Source of the DNA: Toxonevra muliebris
Lineage: Eukaryota > Arthropoda > Insecta > Diptera > Pallopteridae
Assembly (NCBI GenBank): GCA_963691655.1
Contig: OY829326.1
Coordinates: forward strand, 149,128,998 to 149,192,997
Length of the DNA: 64,000 nt
Direction of reading: 5' to 3'
Made by a program: the position numbers and the translations under genes. Below, piece by piece: positions 33,139 through 45,661 of this stretch (positions are counted from its first letter, which is position 1; every line of letters starts with the position of its first letter). The notes beneath the pieces were generated by a model. The model was not told where the DNA came from, made no database searches, and saw nothing but the letters and a program-made list of their open reading frames with translations.

Positions 33139-36100
33139 ATTTTATGGATGTAAGTTTGAAAGTTGTTTGCTTAATTGATTACTCAAAAACAATGATGAAA
33201 AAATTATAATCTTTTATACGATTTCATTACTAACTAAAACGAAAGAAACTCAAAATTAAATTGACCAATTTTTCAGTAATTAAAATGACTAAAAATAAAA
33301 ACACACACACACACTCAAAAAAATTAGCATACGAGTTGCATTACAGTGAAATAGTTAAAAGTTTACATAAATAAAGAAAACATAAAATAAAAATTAAAAC
33401 ATATCCCGGTGAGTTTACTTGATAAAATGTTCAAATTTAGCAGAAAAGAAAAACGTTTTAAAATCAAAAGTTGTTTATAAAAATTTGCAATATATGGTGC
33501 GATTCAAGAGAGTACTACAATACTTGCTCTTTGTGATCAAGACATATTTAAAAACAAGAAATTGAGAGTAAGCAATAGGGCCCCCTTCTATATAATTATC
33601 TCCTTTGATATTCCCGAGAGAAAAACTTTAAGCTAACTACTGTGATTGTTATGCTCATTAGCGAAAAGCTTTAGATTAATCAAAACAAAAAAAAGAGGAA
33701 ACTGAATAGAGTGAACCGAAGAACTCTCTCGCACTTTGCGCACAATAATTATAATCAACTTTGATGTTGATACTCATAAGCAAAAGTATTCCCAAAAAAA
33801 AAAAAAAAAAAAATTGATAGTAGTAATTAACTTCTTTCCTACTCACGAGTGAAATACTCTCAAGCCAAAAGCTTTAAGCTTACAAATGAGACTAAAAGCT
33901 TTGACTTTACTGGTTAGAATTGGCATCATTTCTCTCTAACAACAAAATGAGACCATTTTGTGGAATTTTAACTCTCTTTTTCTCTTTCATTCAGCGCATG
34001 TTTGTTGCAACTAACTCTTTTGAAGAGCACCATAGATTTGCCGTATTTTTATTTATTTGTAAACATTTCAGTATGAAATTGACAACAATATAAAATTAGT
34101 ATTTGAAATAGAAATTTTATAATACAAGACATTCAATGTTCCATAAAATGTTAAAATTGTAAAAAAAAAATATTGCAACAGATAAAATAAATAGTTTTTA
34201 GGGATTATAGAAAAAAAATAAATATCAAGTTTTTCCCTAATAGTTTTTCTTTACAAAATTTGGTTTGATAATCCGAATTTCTATTACCTTTCGGTGTTGA
34301 TGTAAAGAGTTACTTAATTTAATTTTTCACATTTTAGATTTCAAAAAGATGCTAACATTCAGAGTGCCTAACGTTTATAGAATATTTTCTGTGCCACTGA
34401 TCTTGTGCTATAAAAAAGAAGATTTTTAAATGTCTTCAGGAACCTAAAGGACATCTTAGACCTCAAGATAATTGTAATGCCTAGTTGTGTTTATCAGACG
34501 AGAGTAAATGGCTTGAACAACTGAACAGAAATAGCTAATATTAATGTTTCCATACTTATTCCAGTAAGAAACGGCATGAATAGGAAAATGGGTTTTTAAC
34601 TTTCCTTGGTATTTCTTTCAGTTCGGAATGTGAGTCCTACGATTTGGTACTCAGTTACGAGTTGCACGTTTTTGTTTGCGTTGGAAGGGACATTTTCCCA
34701 AAGATATAACCTTAAGCTAATTTCAGTTGATGTATAACTTTTTGTTTAAAACCAGTGATGCTTTCCAGATATGCTCTAAAGCCTTGAAATCATCATTTAT
34801 GGATTAGCTGTGAATTGCATTCCTTAATAATTGTTTAGGAGAGAACTACTTCGTTTTCATTATTTAAACACACTCTGATTTTATTATTTAACTGTTGATT
34901 CCTATCTTGTTTATCGATATCTACATCTACTTAGTTAATTCTATGATTTATTCATACTTTAAAACTTTCTGTGCCATGTTTGATTCGGAATGAATTATAG
35001 AATTTGAGTATAAGTAAGAAATAGTGGAATATATGGTATAGTAATATATTCTCAAAATCAATATAAACATTTATATAAAAAAAAAGAATTCAAAGTTTGA
35101 TACCAGAGTTAAGAGTTGCAAGTTCATATACACACACTCATTTTAAAAAGGGTTTTTTATAAAACAAAAAATTAGATACATTTTTAAATTACAAAGAAGA
35201 AGAAAAAAAAAATCAGAGAAAAATATATAAACCTATCAGATATTAAGTATAGAAAAACGTAATCCTGCAAAAACCACATATATGATGGTTACTACCCTAC
35301 TACTAAATACATACCATACAGCACTTAATGGTTACATTTGAAATTTGTGTGAGAAAGCAACCTTAGTATAAACAAATAGTTGATTAAAAGTTTGTAATCT
35401 TAAAAACACACACTAAACTTTAAGCAATTGTTAGGGAAAAGTATTTATGTGTGAAACCGAGAAGTGTATCCCCTTTTTTGTAATGTGAAAAAGAACATAT
35501 TTGTTAGTAGCTACTATTAAAACAAACTCAACTTTTAAAAGATAAAAACCGATGGAACTCCCACAACAACATATAATCTGAACTCTTACTACCGATCTAC
35601 AAAAATAAAAATATATATAAAAAGATAATATAAAAACAAATTCATGCGATCATTAACCCACCATTAGAAACTATATGAAAAAGGTTAAAATAAAAAAACA
35701 AATTAACATTTTGACCACACATAATTTTAAAATTTACTACAAAGAAACATACATGCATATTTTTTGATGAAGAGAAAATAATTTTTTCTGTATTTTATTT
35801 TCATTACTAATATTTTTCAAGTGTTAGGAAACTTTTCATATTCACATTATCATATTATGAACTAAAAATTATGTGCTTAGTATAAAGTAAAAAATTTGAT
35901 CAAACTATGTATGTAGTGAAATAAGTAAACTCAAACAAAGTACTAAATATAGAAAAATACCAAATCGCGAGGTTGTATAGTCCAAAGAACGTTAATTTTT
36001 TGTCACAAACTGGAATAAGGAATTAAAGAATTAATATTTCATTTATGTATTCGGCGAATATTTTTGGTTGTTCTTCCTTCTCTTCTTGTGAAATATTTAC

Positions 36101-39100
36101 TTGGTTGAGTTGAGGATTCCTCTAGATTCTCAAGAATTGTTATTTAAATTGGGTATTGGAGCGAAAGGGCTTAAGGAGAAACAGTCAAGCTCCTTTTATT
36201 TTTTTTTACTCTTTGTTTTTTCCCGATTGCACCAGCGTTGAAGCATTTTCGGTAAATAAAATAAAAAAATACCCTAATGAGAGAACTAATCGCTCTCTAA
36301 ATACATTAACCATTATTGACCATTTGTTTCCGTCATCGAAAATTGCCATTTTCTGTTTGTTGAAATGTTTTTAATTTATAGTGATTCTATAAAAAATTTG
36401 AATATTGTAGTTCCATGCCAAAACTTCACCACAGTAAAAAAGAGTGTGGTGTATTTTTCTTACCATCTTAATTTGAGAGAGCTTGAAAACTTCATATAAA
36501 AAAGCGAGAAGAAAAAATGGCATGGCACTCGGTCGGTTAATTCGCCGTTAGTTCGTTGACGTTAGACCTTGATTTATTGGAAACCAACAATAATTGCAAA
36601 TGTCTGCGATTTTATTCTCTCTCTAGGCATGTTTGAAAACTTACCGTTTGTTCGGAAAGAAAATTGATTTGTGAGAGCTCTGAATTTATAATACATAAAA
36701 GCTTTTCTCTCAAAACACATTAACCAAGAAAATTGTAAGTTTGATAGACAGAATGAAGCAGAGAAGAACAATGTAAAGATCGGTTGGTAGAAGGTAATTG
36801 AATGCGTAGAAGAAACCAACTCTTTGAAATTGAAATGAAGTATGCATTATATTACGAGAAAATCGTTGCTCAAGTAAAACTTGCTTTTATTTTGCTGTTA
36901 TGAGAGTGGTTGTAAATTCTCGCCACAAAAACCTTTACAAATACATCGATTACTATAATTCTCAAAATGTTTTATTCAAGAATAACGTTCTCTTGACTCT
37001 GCAACCTTCGCAAAATACCCAAGAAAATTCAAAATAAAATAAAAATAATTGTAATAATATTTGTATAGACTGATTGTGTGTGTTCATAGCAAAACAAACA
37101 AACAACAACAAACAAAATTATGTAAAAAAAAAAAAACGAAAGCTTAACCATGTCAGTTGAAGAAATGAACAAGCTAATTGTATTAAAAACATTAAAAGTT
37201 ATGCCAAATTTATAGAAGAAAATAAATAGTTTAAAAATAAATTACAAGTAAAACAAGAAAAAGTTAAATTGAAGTGTCAAGAAAGTTGCTAAACTCATTC
37301 ATTCACTAGTATTCGCATTCGTATAGGCGCCTGTTTTTGTTTTCTATATGCGCAGTGGGGGCAAATGCGCAAAAATGAAATGAATTTACTTACTAAGTAG
37401 AAAACGAAAATGCCAAGAAAAAATAACATAAATAGTTATTATGATTTTTGCAATATAAAATTAAAAATGATTTAACAGAAATCTTGTCGGATCTTCCACA
37501 TAACTGAAGTACTGATTTGGCGTACTACTATACAACTCACAAACTATAAAAGTTATAGCAAAAGTAAATTCGGTTTCAGCTTTCGCGCATTTTGTGACAC
37601 CGTGCTACATGAGAATTGTTTTTGTTGCACTTTGAATTGTTACATACAAAATTTTTTTTGTGTTTACTTTTTAAATTCATAATTTCTTTTGTGATAATTT
37701 GGCGGCGCATCTCAAAAAAATGCACACAAATGAAAAAAAAAAAAATATTTTTCGTTAATGAATTTTTTTTTAATATAAGTAAAAGTTAAGTAATTAATAT
37801 TTGATGTTATTAGAAATTAAGCAATAATATAAAAAACCAGAAAAAACTGAAAAATAAAACACTTTCGAAAAATGACAAATCAATTTAGAAATATCTAAAA
37901 AATAAAATGTAATTTATATGTTTTTTAATAAAAGCTATTAATTTTAAATAAAAAATGTATTTGATATTGCTAAAACAAAAAAAAAACAATAAAATAAACT
38001 GTACTCTGTAAAACTAAAAATCAAAATAAATAATGCCAAATATTATTTAAATTTAAACATATATTTTATTGCAAATTAACTTTAATTTATCTCGTCGTTG
38101 TTGTATAATTTAAAGCCAAAGATTTTTATTTATTTGTTTTAGACTTAAGACTAAGTAATATTAAGTAATTTCTAAATTTGCTCTTGTTACTAACTAAAAC
38201 AAATAAATGAATAGATATACTCAATATAATTTAGAATTTGTAATACCATAGATTTATATAATACTACAATACAAACATAGATTTCCAAAAAAGATTTAGT
38301 TTTATGATGAAGAATGATTTCCGGATTTCTGAAGGTCGGAACAATTTAGTATTCAAAAGCTAGAGATAGATTGTTTTGTTATTTTGTCGACTTCAGATAG
38401 TCATGGCATTTCTATAGAACATCAGGTTTGAGACTAAACCTATCCTAATAAATGCAGCATTCGTCAAGAATCTGGGGAAAGAATAGAAAGATTAGATTTG
38501 TAGGACTGGCTTTCCAGTTAGCCTCATAAAAATCATCTGAAAAATTCCTCTTTCCAATAAATATCTCAACCATTATGATCATTACTCTTACAGTAAAAGA
38601 CCTAAACCTTCGACTATTCTAGTGGTGAAAAGAACACACTAAAACTTACGAGTGCATTTGCCAATTTAATTTCTTCAAAAATATCAGAATCATTTCATGA
38701 TCTTTTTCTACTTCAAGAATTCTACAATATATATTTTATTCGGTACCATGAATCATGACACTTATAAGAAATATTGCAGCTTTCTAGATTTATTTCATGA
38801 AAAAGTATGCAGTAATCAGATCTGTAGAGAACTAGTATTATTCTTTAATCTTAGGAAAAGCATATGGAACATTCAAAAAATAGAGAGTGAGGGCCAATGG
38901 CGGATCCAAGGAGGAATAAAATACCGTCTCTTTCTCTATTAATATCTAATCTTTTGAGTTTAAACACTTTTTTGATGAAATAACATGACCTAAAGACCAC
39001 CTTTCTCCTTCACTTCCGCAGCTTTAGAACAGTCACTTGTAGTGAAAACAATTTTCAAACCAATCTACTTGTCGATTAAGTTGCTTCAAAATTATGTATA

Positions 39101-40721
39101 TGAAATACAGCAAGTGTTTATTTTTGGTATATTCTTATTTTACCGAATTCTACAAGTTCCTTCCGTCATCATGAATCTGAGATTCTTAGTTGGTGGTAGG
39201 GCTACCCTGAAAGGAAAGAAACATTGATACATATTTTGTTTGGGTTACTCTGAATTTTCTATTTAGTGTTTCTTCTCTTATTGATTTTCGACTTAATGAA
39301 ATTTACTGTTAAGGCTTGAAAAGCTTTTAAGTGCATAAATAAAATGGCTGCCGCTCCAATCTGACTTGACATTTCTGAACGCTCTCTCTCTCTCTCTAAG
39401 CTGAGCTCTCTCAACTGCAATAGATTCTGGAACAAATTAAAACATATTTCTGTTATTCATACCATACAGCGAAGCTGTATTAAATTAATTAAAATTGCTG
39501 CAAGTTGCTCTCAGAAAAATTTTTTGGTTTCTTTTTCCAAAACATTTTACTCTCAAAAAAGTTTTCTTGCGGATGTGAATTCTGCCTAATTCTGCCTTCG
39601 TTGATTTTAAAATATAATCGTGCAAAACCAAAGAACAATGTACGTTTTCTTTACAGCAATACTGAAAATATATTCATTTCAATCTGAAAAGAAAAATTCT
39701 ACCACATAAATATCGGAGATATTTCGTTGTTAGTTATTAAATAATATTTAGCTTAAAAGTATAAAAAGTAACATTACAAAACAAAAAAAAAAAAAAAAAA
39801 TAATGAACTACATTTTCATTTTATTTAACAAATTCTGTAAATTTTAAAAAAATATATAGTAGTTATTTAAATTTTTAATAAAAATACATAGAAAACAAAA
39901 AAAAAAAAAAAAAAACTATAAAATCTATAAGCAATCTTTGTGTAGATTCTCAAACCTAAACCATTTTACACAAATATATACTCCTTAAAATATATTTCAA
40001 TAAATGATTAAATAATATTTACATAAATAGTATTAAATTCAAATTTCTAAACTTAATTTTCTGCATTACAAAAAAAAAACAAAAAATAAAAAACTTACAC
40101 GAAAGTTAAAATAAAACCCTGACATTTTTTTAAAAAAATATATCCATAAATATTTTACAGTGTACATTATTTAAAAAAAAAAAAATTGCCCATTTTTTTC
40201 TGTCTAAGCTAATTTAGTTTTTATGACTAATATTTCTTAAAGTTAAATTTAAAATCTATATTTAGATTTAAATACTTTCTGATACTATAATAAAAAATAT
40301 ATATAGTATATTTATAAAAACAAAACAAATATTTAACTAACAAAACAGAAAAAACATAAAAAAAATTGTATTAATGCAACATTAATCGATGTAGTATGAA
40401 GTAACTACATTAAGTTATAATATTAACGAAAAAGTAATAATATGAAATAATGGAAATAAATAAAAAAAAAGTTAAAAATTATAAACATGCATATTAAATT
40501 ATATTATTAATAAAAATATATATAAAATCAAAATTTAAATGAGCTATTATTAATTTATATAGAATATGGTTTTAAAAACCAGATCTCTATCCTCAGATTA
40601 TTTTTAACCCCATTCATCCAACGTTATTTTATTACGTAAAATCCCACGTAGTGACTTAGAGTCACTATCAGGGATGCAAACTCATTATTTCTTTCTCCCA
40701 TCGATATAACTTCATAACCGC
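33139..40721. other. AT-rich 3' flank with no gene seen
   Basis: No supported gene is present. The stretch includes long poly(A) and AT-rich runs, densest at about 37.7-40.5 kb where homopolymers of 15 or more A occur (33797, 39783, 39900). Short open frames (for example 36156-36374 and 38697-38942) have no recognisable domain. The first part is presumably otopetrin 3' UTR. Confidence 0.6.
33294..33299 (+). promoter_or_regulatory. First AATAAA after the otopetrin stops (candidate poly(A) signal)
   Basis: AATAAA occurs here and again at 33370-33375. In such AT-rich DNA the hexamer is common by chance, so this only marks the earliest plausible 3' end. Confidence 0.25.
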
Positions 40722-41106
40722 GCGACTGTTTTGACCAGACTGATACTCGGCACTATAATCGTCTATATCTACGAAAGCACTCCGCGTCTCTGAAATTTTC
40801 ACAAAATACTTTCGAAATTTAATACTTTCAAATAGCACTCCTTTTTAAAAATGTTTCTCTCCAAACCAATAAATCGCAGGGCCCACTTAAGAAATGACGA
40901 TGATTTTAAGACCCAAAATATGAAATATTGCGTAAGTTAAACGTTTTACATTACATAAAATTTGACAAAAAATATTCTACAGACTTTTATGATTAAATGC
41001 TGAACGACTTCAAATTCCCCGCAAAAAACAGCGGATTCTCCTATTCCCCGCACCCAGTAAAATTCCCCGCAAATCGGGGAATTCCCCGCAAGTTGGCATC
41101 GCTGGT
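40722..41106 (+). repeat. Direct repeat A flanking the piggyBac remnant
   Basis: This matches 43093-43454 in the same orientation from GCGACT to GGCATCGCTGGT. Shared blocks include GAAATTTT(C/T)ACAAAATACTTT, a CTCCAAACCAA block, CATTACATAAAATTTGAC and AATCGGGGAATTCCCCGCAA near the right end. It contains several ATTCCCCGC motifs. It has no coding capacity. Confidence 0.8.
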
Positions 41107-41218
41107 CACTATATAAGAATACCTCAGCTATTTTAATTTCATTATTTTTTTTGCTGAACTTATTGAAAATAAAGAGAAAAAACAATCACATAATAAAATT
41201 TGGAAATAATTTTAATCT

Positions 41219-42512
41219 TTATTTATTTTGAACGCAAGTACCGCAAACAAAAACTTTTTGAGAATGCTCGTTCCAAACATTTTTATTACATATTCCACAG
41301 CATTGCTTTAAAGCTCTTCCTTTCTCGTATGGGCAAAGATGGCACCTACGGCGCATTTTCACAGGTGGAGGAGCATTTTCAACAATATTTGTTTTCAAAG
41401 CTTCATTTATATTTAGCACAATTGGACGAGATAAGTTTTTCAAACTTCTACGTTTGATATTGGGCATAATTAGGTTCTCTGCCAATTCCTTTAAAAATAA
41501 TTTTCGATGAGAGTTCTTCTTTGTTTTGTTCCAGCCCGGGTATGTGGCAACCCAAATAATTTTTGATGCTATTCCACATGCATCATGAGGTTATGAAATC
41601 GAGCAATGGGCCATCTGCGTGTTTTTCGTTTTACAGAAAATGCATGACACATTTGGTCAAAAGTATCTACGTCACCTTTGGTTGCATTGTAATACAGATT
41701 TATCTCTGGCTTGCTTTTATTTTCTACGTCAATTTCTTTCGAATGGTTCATTTTTGACAAAAGTGCGGCAGCCTTATTTTTCTTGGGTACATAACTAACT
41801 AACGATGCTGTTTTTCTAAATCCAAAAATGCTACTCTCGGCTTCTCTATTCTCGCGTGGAAGGAAATTAGCTGGAATGCATGTTTTATTTTTTCGTATCG
41901 TGCCAACACAAGTTAATTTTTTTAATGCAAGCTTTGTGCTAACTCCAGACTTGAAAAATAATTATCAAAAGTTATATTCCTATTTGACCATTCATATGGC
42001 TCACATAGTTGTTCAACTACTTGCTGGGCCAAATTCGATCCTCTTACGCCGCCTTCCTTGCCTAAATATGGTATTCCATATAAAAGATAGCTGTTTCCAC
42101 TGTCACAGATCCACCAAATTTTCATACCATATTTGTCTGGTTTCAATGGAATATATTGGCGGAATGACACTCTTCCCCTGAATGGCAGTAGTTATTCATC
42201 GATTGTCAGATTTTCGCCAGGTATATAGAGCTTCTTCAAGTTTTTATTTATAAGATCCCAAAGATCTCGAATTGTAGCAAATTTATCGTGTGATCTATGT
42301 ACCGATCTCGTGGTCCTGTCATTAAATCGCAAATAGCGCGAGCCTGTTTCTTGAGATACAAGCCCGGAATAGTAAGTTACCGCGCAAAGGATCCCAAATC
42401 TCTCAGTAATCGGCGATTAAATATTTTCTTACTCCTACATCGATCGGTAAACCAATGTATGCACGAATTTTAATTTCATCTGTGTGCTTCCATTTTTCTC
42501 CGAGCTTATTGT
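41219..42512 (-). pseudogene. piggyBac-like transposase pseudogene
   Basis: Read on the minus strand, the protein can be followed in pieces: TDEIKIRAYIGLPIDVGVRK (near 42480), an ISRNR-type block, DLWDLINKNL, then LTIDE with a TAA where Gln is expected (near 42190), then SFRQYIPLKPDKYGMKIWWI, ITFDNYFSSLELA, YYNATKGDVDTFDQMCHAFS and KTRRWPIARFHNLMM. It ends with a Cys-rich domain (CHLCP, CGIC, HSQKVFVCGTC) at 41219-41340. The three catalytic Asp positions (TIDE, TFDN, GDVDTFDQ) are visible. Frames are 41219-41485, 41569-41760 and 41922-42170, separated by frameshifts and stops, so the copy is dead. No TTAA-flanked termini were identified. Confidence 0.88.
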
Positions 42513-43092
42513 TTGCATTCAAATTTGTGCAATAAGATTTACCACGAACTCTTATATTATAACAGCGAGACACGTTTAAAATTGGTCAATTTGGTTAATA
42601 TTATTTTAATGCGGTCCAGAACTGGTAGGTTAATAGTAAGGTACTTTCTGACTCCGGAATTCTTTTCACACATGGGAGATTTCATCTCAAGGGAACCCAC
42701 TCATAAAATCGATTGATATCAAATGAATCCGGTGTACCGAGTTACTCAAAGTTCTCAAAGGAAAATAAATGGGCTTTCTTTTGACCCGGATAAAAACAAA
42801 AAATGTTTCCTTTTGAAAAAAAAGTCAAAACAATTTTTAATTTTGAAAAAAAATGGTCACATTTGTTGTATTGAAAAACATATTTAAATTTTAGACCGTA
42901 CGTGCCAATGGCAAAAACCTTATTTTGAGAAGAACGGGTTCAAATTTTTGGCTATAGGTTTTTAAATATACCGTCGAATCCCAACGGACTTTCCTCCCGT
43001 CCAATACGCAGACCGAAGTTATTAATCAGGAGGTACTGGACGAAGGCATAGCTAAGTCTTTCTGAACGATCGAAAGGGAAGCCGAAGCGCTG
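42513..43092. other. Sequence between piggyBac remnant and repeat B
   Basis: No gene is recognised. The part at about 42975-43090 is less AT-rich than its surroundings and looks like a fragment of former coding sequence, but no frame stays open and I could not assign it. Confidence 0.4.
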
Positions 43093-43454
43093 AGCGACTA
43101 ATTTGGCCTGACTGACACTCGCCGCTATAATATATCCACGAAAGTACTTCGAGTTTCTCTCTGAAATTTTTACAAAATACTTTTGAAATATAATACTTTT
43201 TTAAAAATCAATTTCTCCAAACCAAGAAAGTGCAGGGCACTCTTATGAAGAGATGAAGGTTATAAGACCTAAAATACAAAGTATTGCAAAAGTTAAACGA
43301 TTTTCATTACATAAAATTTGACAAAAAATATTATACAGACTTTATTAACTAAAAGCTGAATGGTTTCAAATTCCCCGCAAAAAATAGCTCATTCCCCGTT
43401 CTAAGTAAAATTCCCCACAAATCGGGGAATTCCCCGCAAGTTGGCATCGCTGGT
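43093..43454 (+). repeat. Direct repeat B flanking the piggyBac remnant
   Basis: This is the second copy of the repeat at 40722-41106, same orientation and co-linear over its whole length with small indels. Together they bracket about 2 kb carrying the piggyBac remnant. Confidence 0.8.
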
Positions 43455-43506
43455 ATAGACATCAAGTATAAATAGATGGAAATATGCAAATAAAAAAATC
43501 GGCCCT

Positions 43507-43626
43507 ATGCCTGGTTTTCACTATGCCAAATTCAATTAAATTTGCCATGTTGGCAAATTTCATATCGGAAATTCTCTCTTTTTCTCTCTTTAACGGCAAA
43601 TATGACATAGTGAAAACCAAGCATTA
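43507..43626. mobile_element. Small MITE, copy 2 (~115 bp)
   Basis: The ends ATGCCTGGTTTTCACTATG and the complement of CATAGTGAAAACCAAGCAT match each other at nearly every base and match the copy at 15078-15188. The interior has the same order of blocks with a short insertion. Flanking T/TA bases leave the target duplication undecided. Confidence 0.72.
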
Positions 43627-44829
43627 GAATAGTGTTACCAAAGAGAGTATGAAAAATGCCCAGTTTCTCTCATGCCGAGAGTGCTTGGATTTGAAGATGT
43701 CTGCAAAAAAAAATAAAGAGAGACAGTTTTTTGACTGTAATCCAGCTATGCCCAACGTCAGTGTATGCAGTTTGTGCGATTGTGTTGAGTACGATCTATC
43801 ATGTATGTGTAAAAGCACATAAGCTCCATATGTGTACATGTGAAAGCACAAAAGCTGTTTTCACTTTCGAGCCTTACGTCTGGGCATACCTGCTGTAATC
43901 AGCGTGGCCGTTATGAGACTAAAGTTGCAATTTGCAACCTTTTTGGCTGCTTGGAGACTTTGATACGACTTTTCGAAAATACCCAAAATTTATGATTTTT
44001 TTTCAAATCCTTGCAACTTTTGAGACTTTTTTGCAAAAAATGTGATGTTTATATGAAATTATACGAAAAATCCATTGCCTTTAACTTGAAAGTTTGCAAC
44101 ACTAATTACATACATACATGCTTTTAAGTTGCAACATTGTCGTTTTATAAGATTTTTTACAAACTTGTTGCTATTTTCAAATTTGCCACACTGACTTACC
44201 AAAAATTGTTTGACCAATTAAAAGTTCATAAATGATAGATACTAAAAAATGTTGATAGATACTTAAATCTGCTAGAAGACTCGAGAATATGAGATTTTTA
44301 GAGGTTTTTTGTTTTTAAATGGAACGGTAATCGGTAGAGCTGAATATTTTGGGAATCATTATAAAATAAACCGAGGTTAATTTTTGGAGGTGTACAACAA
44401 CTTTTTTTTTCGTGAAGGACCTTTATGTATTAATTACATGGGATAATTGATTTTTTTTTTACTTTCAATACATTAATACTTTTTTTATATAGCAAACTGC
44501 TGCGAAATGAAATAAATGCTCCTTTTATTAAAAAAAATAGGATGAGACTTTTTTACTCTCTTGCCACTTTTTTTTGCAACTTTTTGAAATTTATCAACGG
44601 CCACGCTTGTTGTAATCTATAAACTAGTCAGGTCTACAGTTTCAGAGCGAATTCATGTTATCATCAACCATCTCAGTATGGAGAGAGCAAAAATTTTAAC
44701 ATTTCAACATCAAAAAAAAAAAAATATTGACGAAGTTAACGATAGTTAAGCCATTACGAGTATTTTCTTTTATTCTTCTCTCTCTCGCTCTCTCATTCTC
44801 TTGTTCTTTGCATCGCCATTATTTATTGC
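43627..44829. other. Noncoding DNA between MITE and hAT-like element
   Basis: Nothing is recognised. The stretch is AT-rich with a CT-rich run near 44768-44805. Confidence 0.5.
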
Positions 44830-45661
44830 CACGATTGCCACTTTGGTACAATTCTACCAAAACTGGTACATTTTTTACTATTTTTCTGCGTTTGGTACAA
44901 TGGTACATGTTTTTAAAATTTGGTACATTCTGTAGGCAAAGTTAGCTCTTATGATATTTAAGAATTGTAAACTTATGTTCAAAATTTATATATAATATAT
45001 AATGCTTTCAAAAGAATTGTGTGTCGGACGTTAAGAGTCTCATTATATCTAGTATTATTGACATCTTATATTGTACAAACAAAATTTTTTTGGCGTTCAA
45101 AGTGGGCACCTAAAAAAAAGGTGTGAGGCTGGCCCGGGATTACAGTACTTGAAGTCTTCTTAAATAACAAATTTAAATAGATTATTATTTTGTACGTTTG
45201 TCATTCTAGCAGGTAGTAGATTTAAACATTTGGATTAAAAAATAACAAAATGGCGGGTTTCTAAATTTTATTTTTTTTAAATCGCGTTGTTTTTTGCTGA
45301 AAATCGTTGCAAAAAATAATGATTAAATATAACAAATTCTACTACCTGCGAGAGCCATTGGCGTGTAAAGTAACACATTAAAAGTTCAGCTCAATCGGTT
45401 CTATAAAATTCTCTGAGACCCCTTAGCCGGTCAAAAAAACGTTGTTTCGAGAAAAACGCTTTTTAAGTTTTAACAACAGGCGCTCTCGACTATGAGCTAT
45501 AACTTCGTTAATATTTTTAGTTTTGGTCTGAAATTTTACAGTACACTTTCAATATATTGTAGTTTCGAAATACATGTAAAAAAAATTGGTACATTTTCCC
45601 CCCATTTGGTACATTTTTTGCAAATATTGGTACAAAATAAAATGAGTAAGTGGCAACCATG
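44830..45661. mobile_element. hAT-like nonautonomous element (832 bp), perfect 8-bp duplication
   Basis: The flanks TTTATTGC (44822-44829 and 45662-45669) are identical. The termini are CACGATTGCCACTT and the complement of AAGTGGCAACCATG (CATGGTTGCCACTT). Both sides carry several subterminal TTGGTACA/TGTACCAA motifs. There is no transposase frame; the open frames at 44727-44945 and 45492-45695 cross the ends and are chance. The 8-bp duplication and CA..TTGCC termini fit the hAT superfamily. Confidence 0.85.

Noticed and set aside
40722..43454. LTR retrotransposon made of the two direct repeats
   Set aside because: The interior encodes a piggyBac transposase on the minus strand, with no reverse transcriptase, primer-binding site or polypurine tract recognised. 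The repeats do not have clear TG..CA ends.
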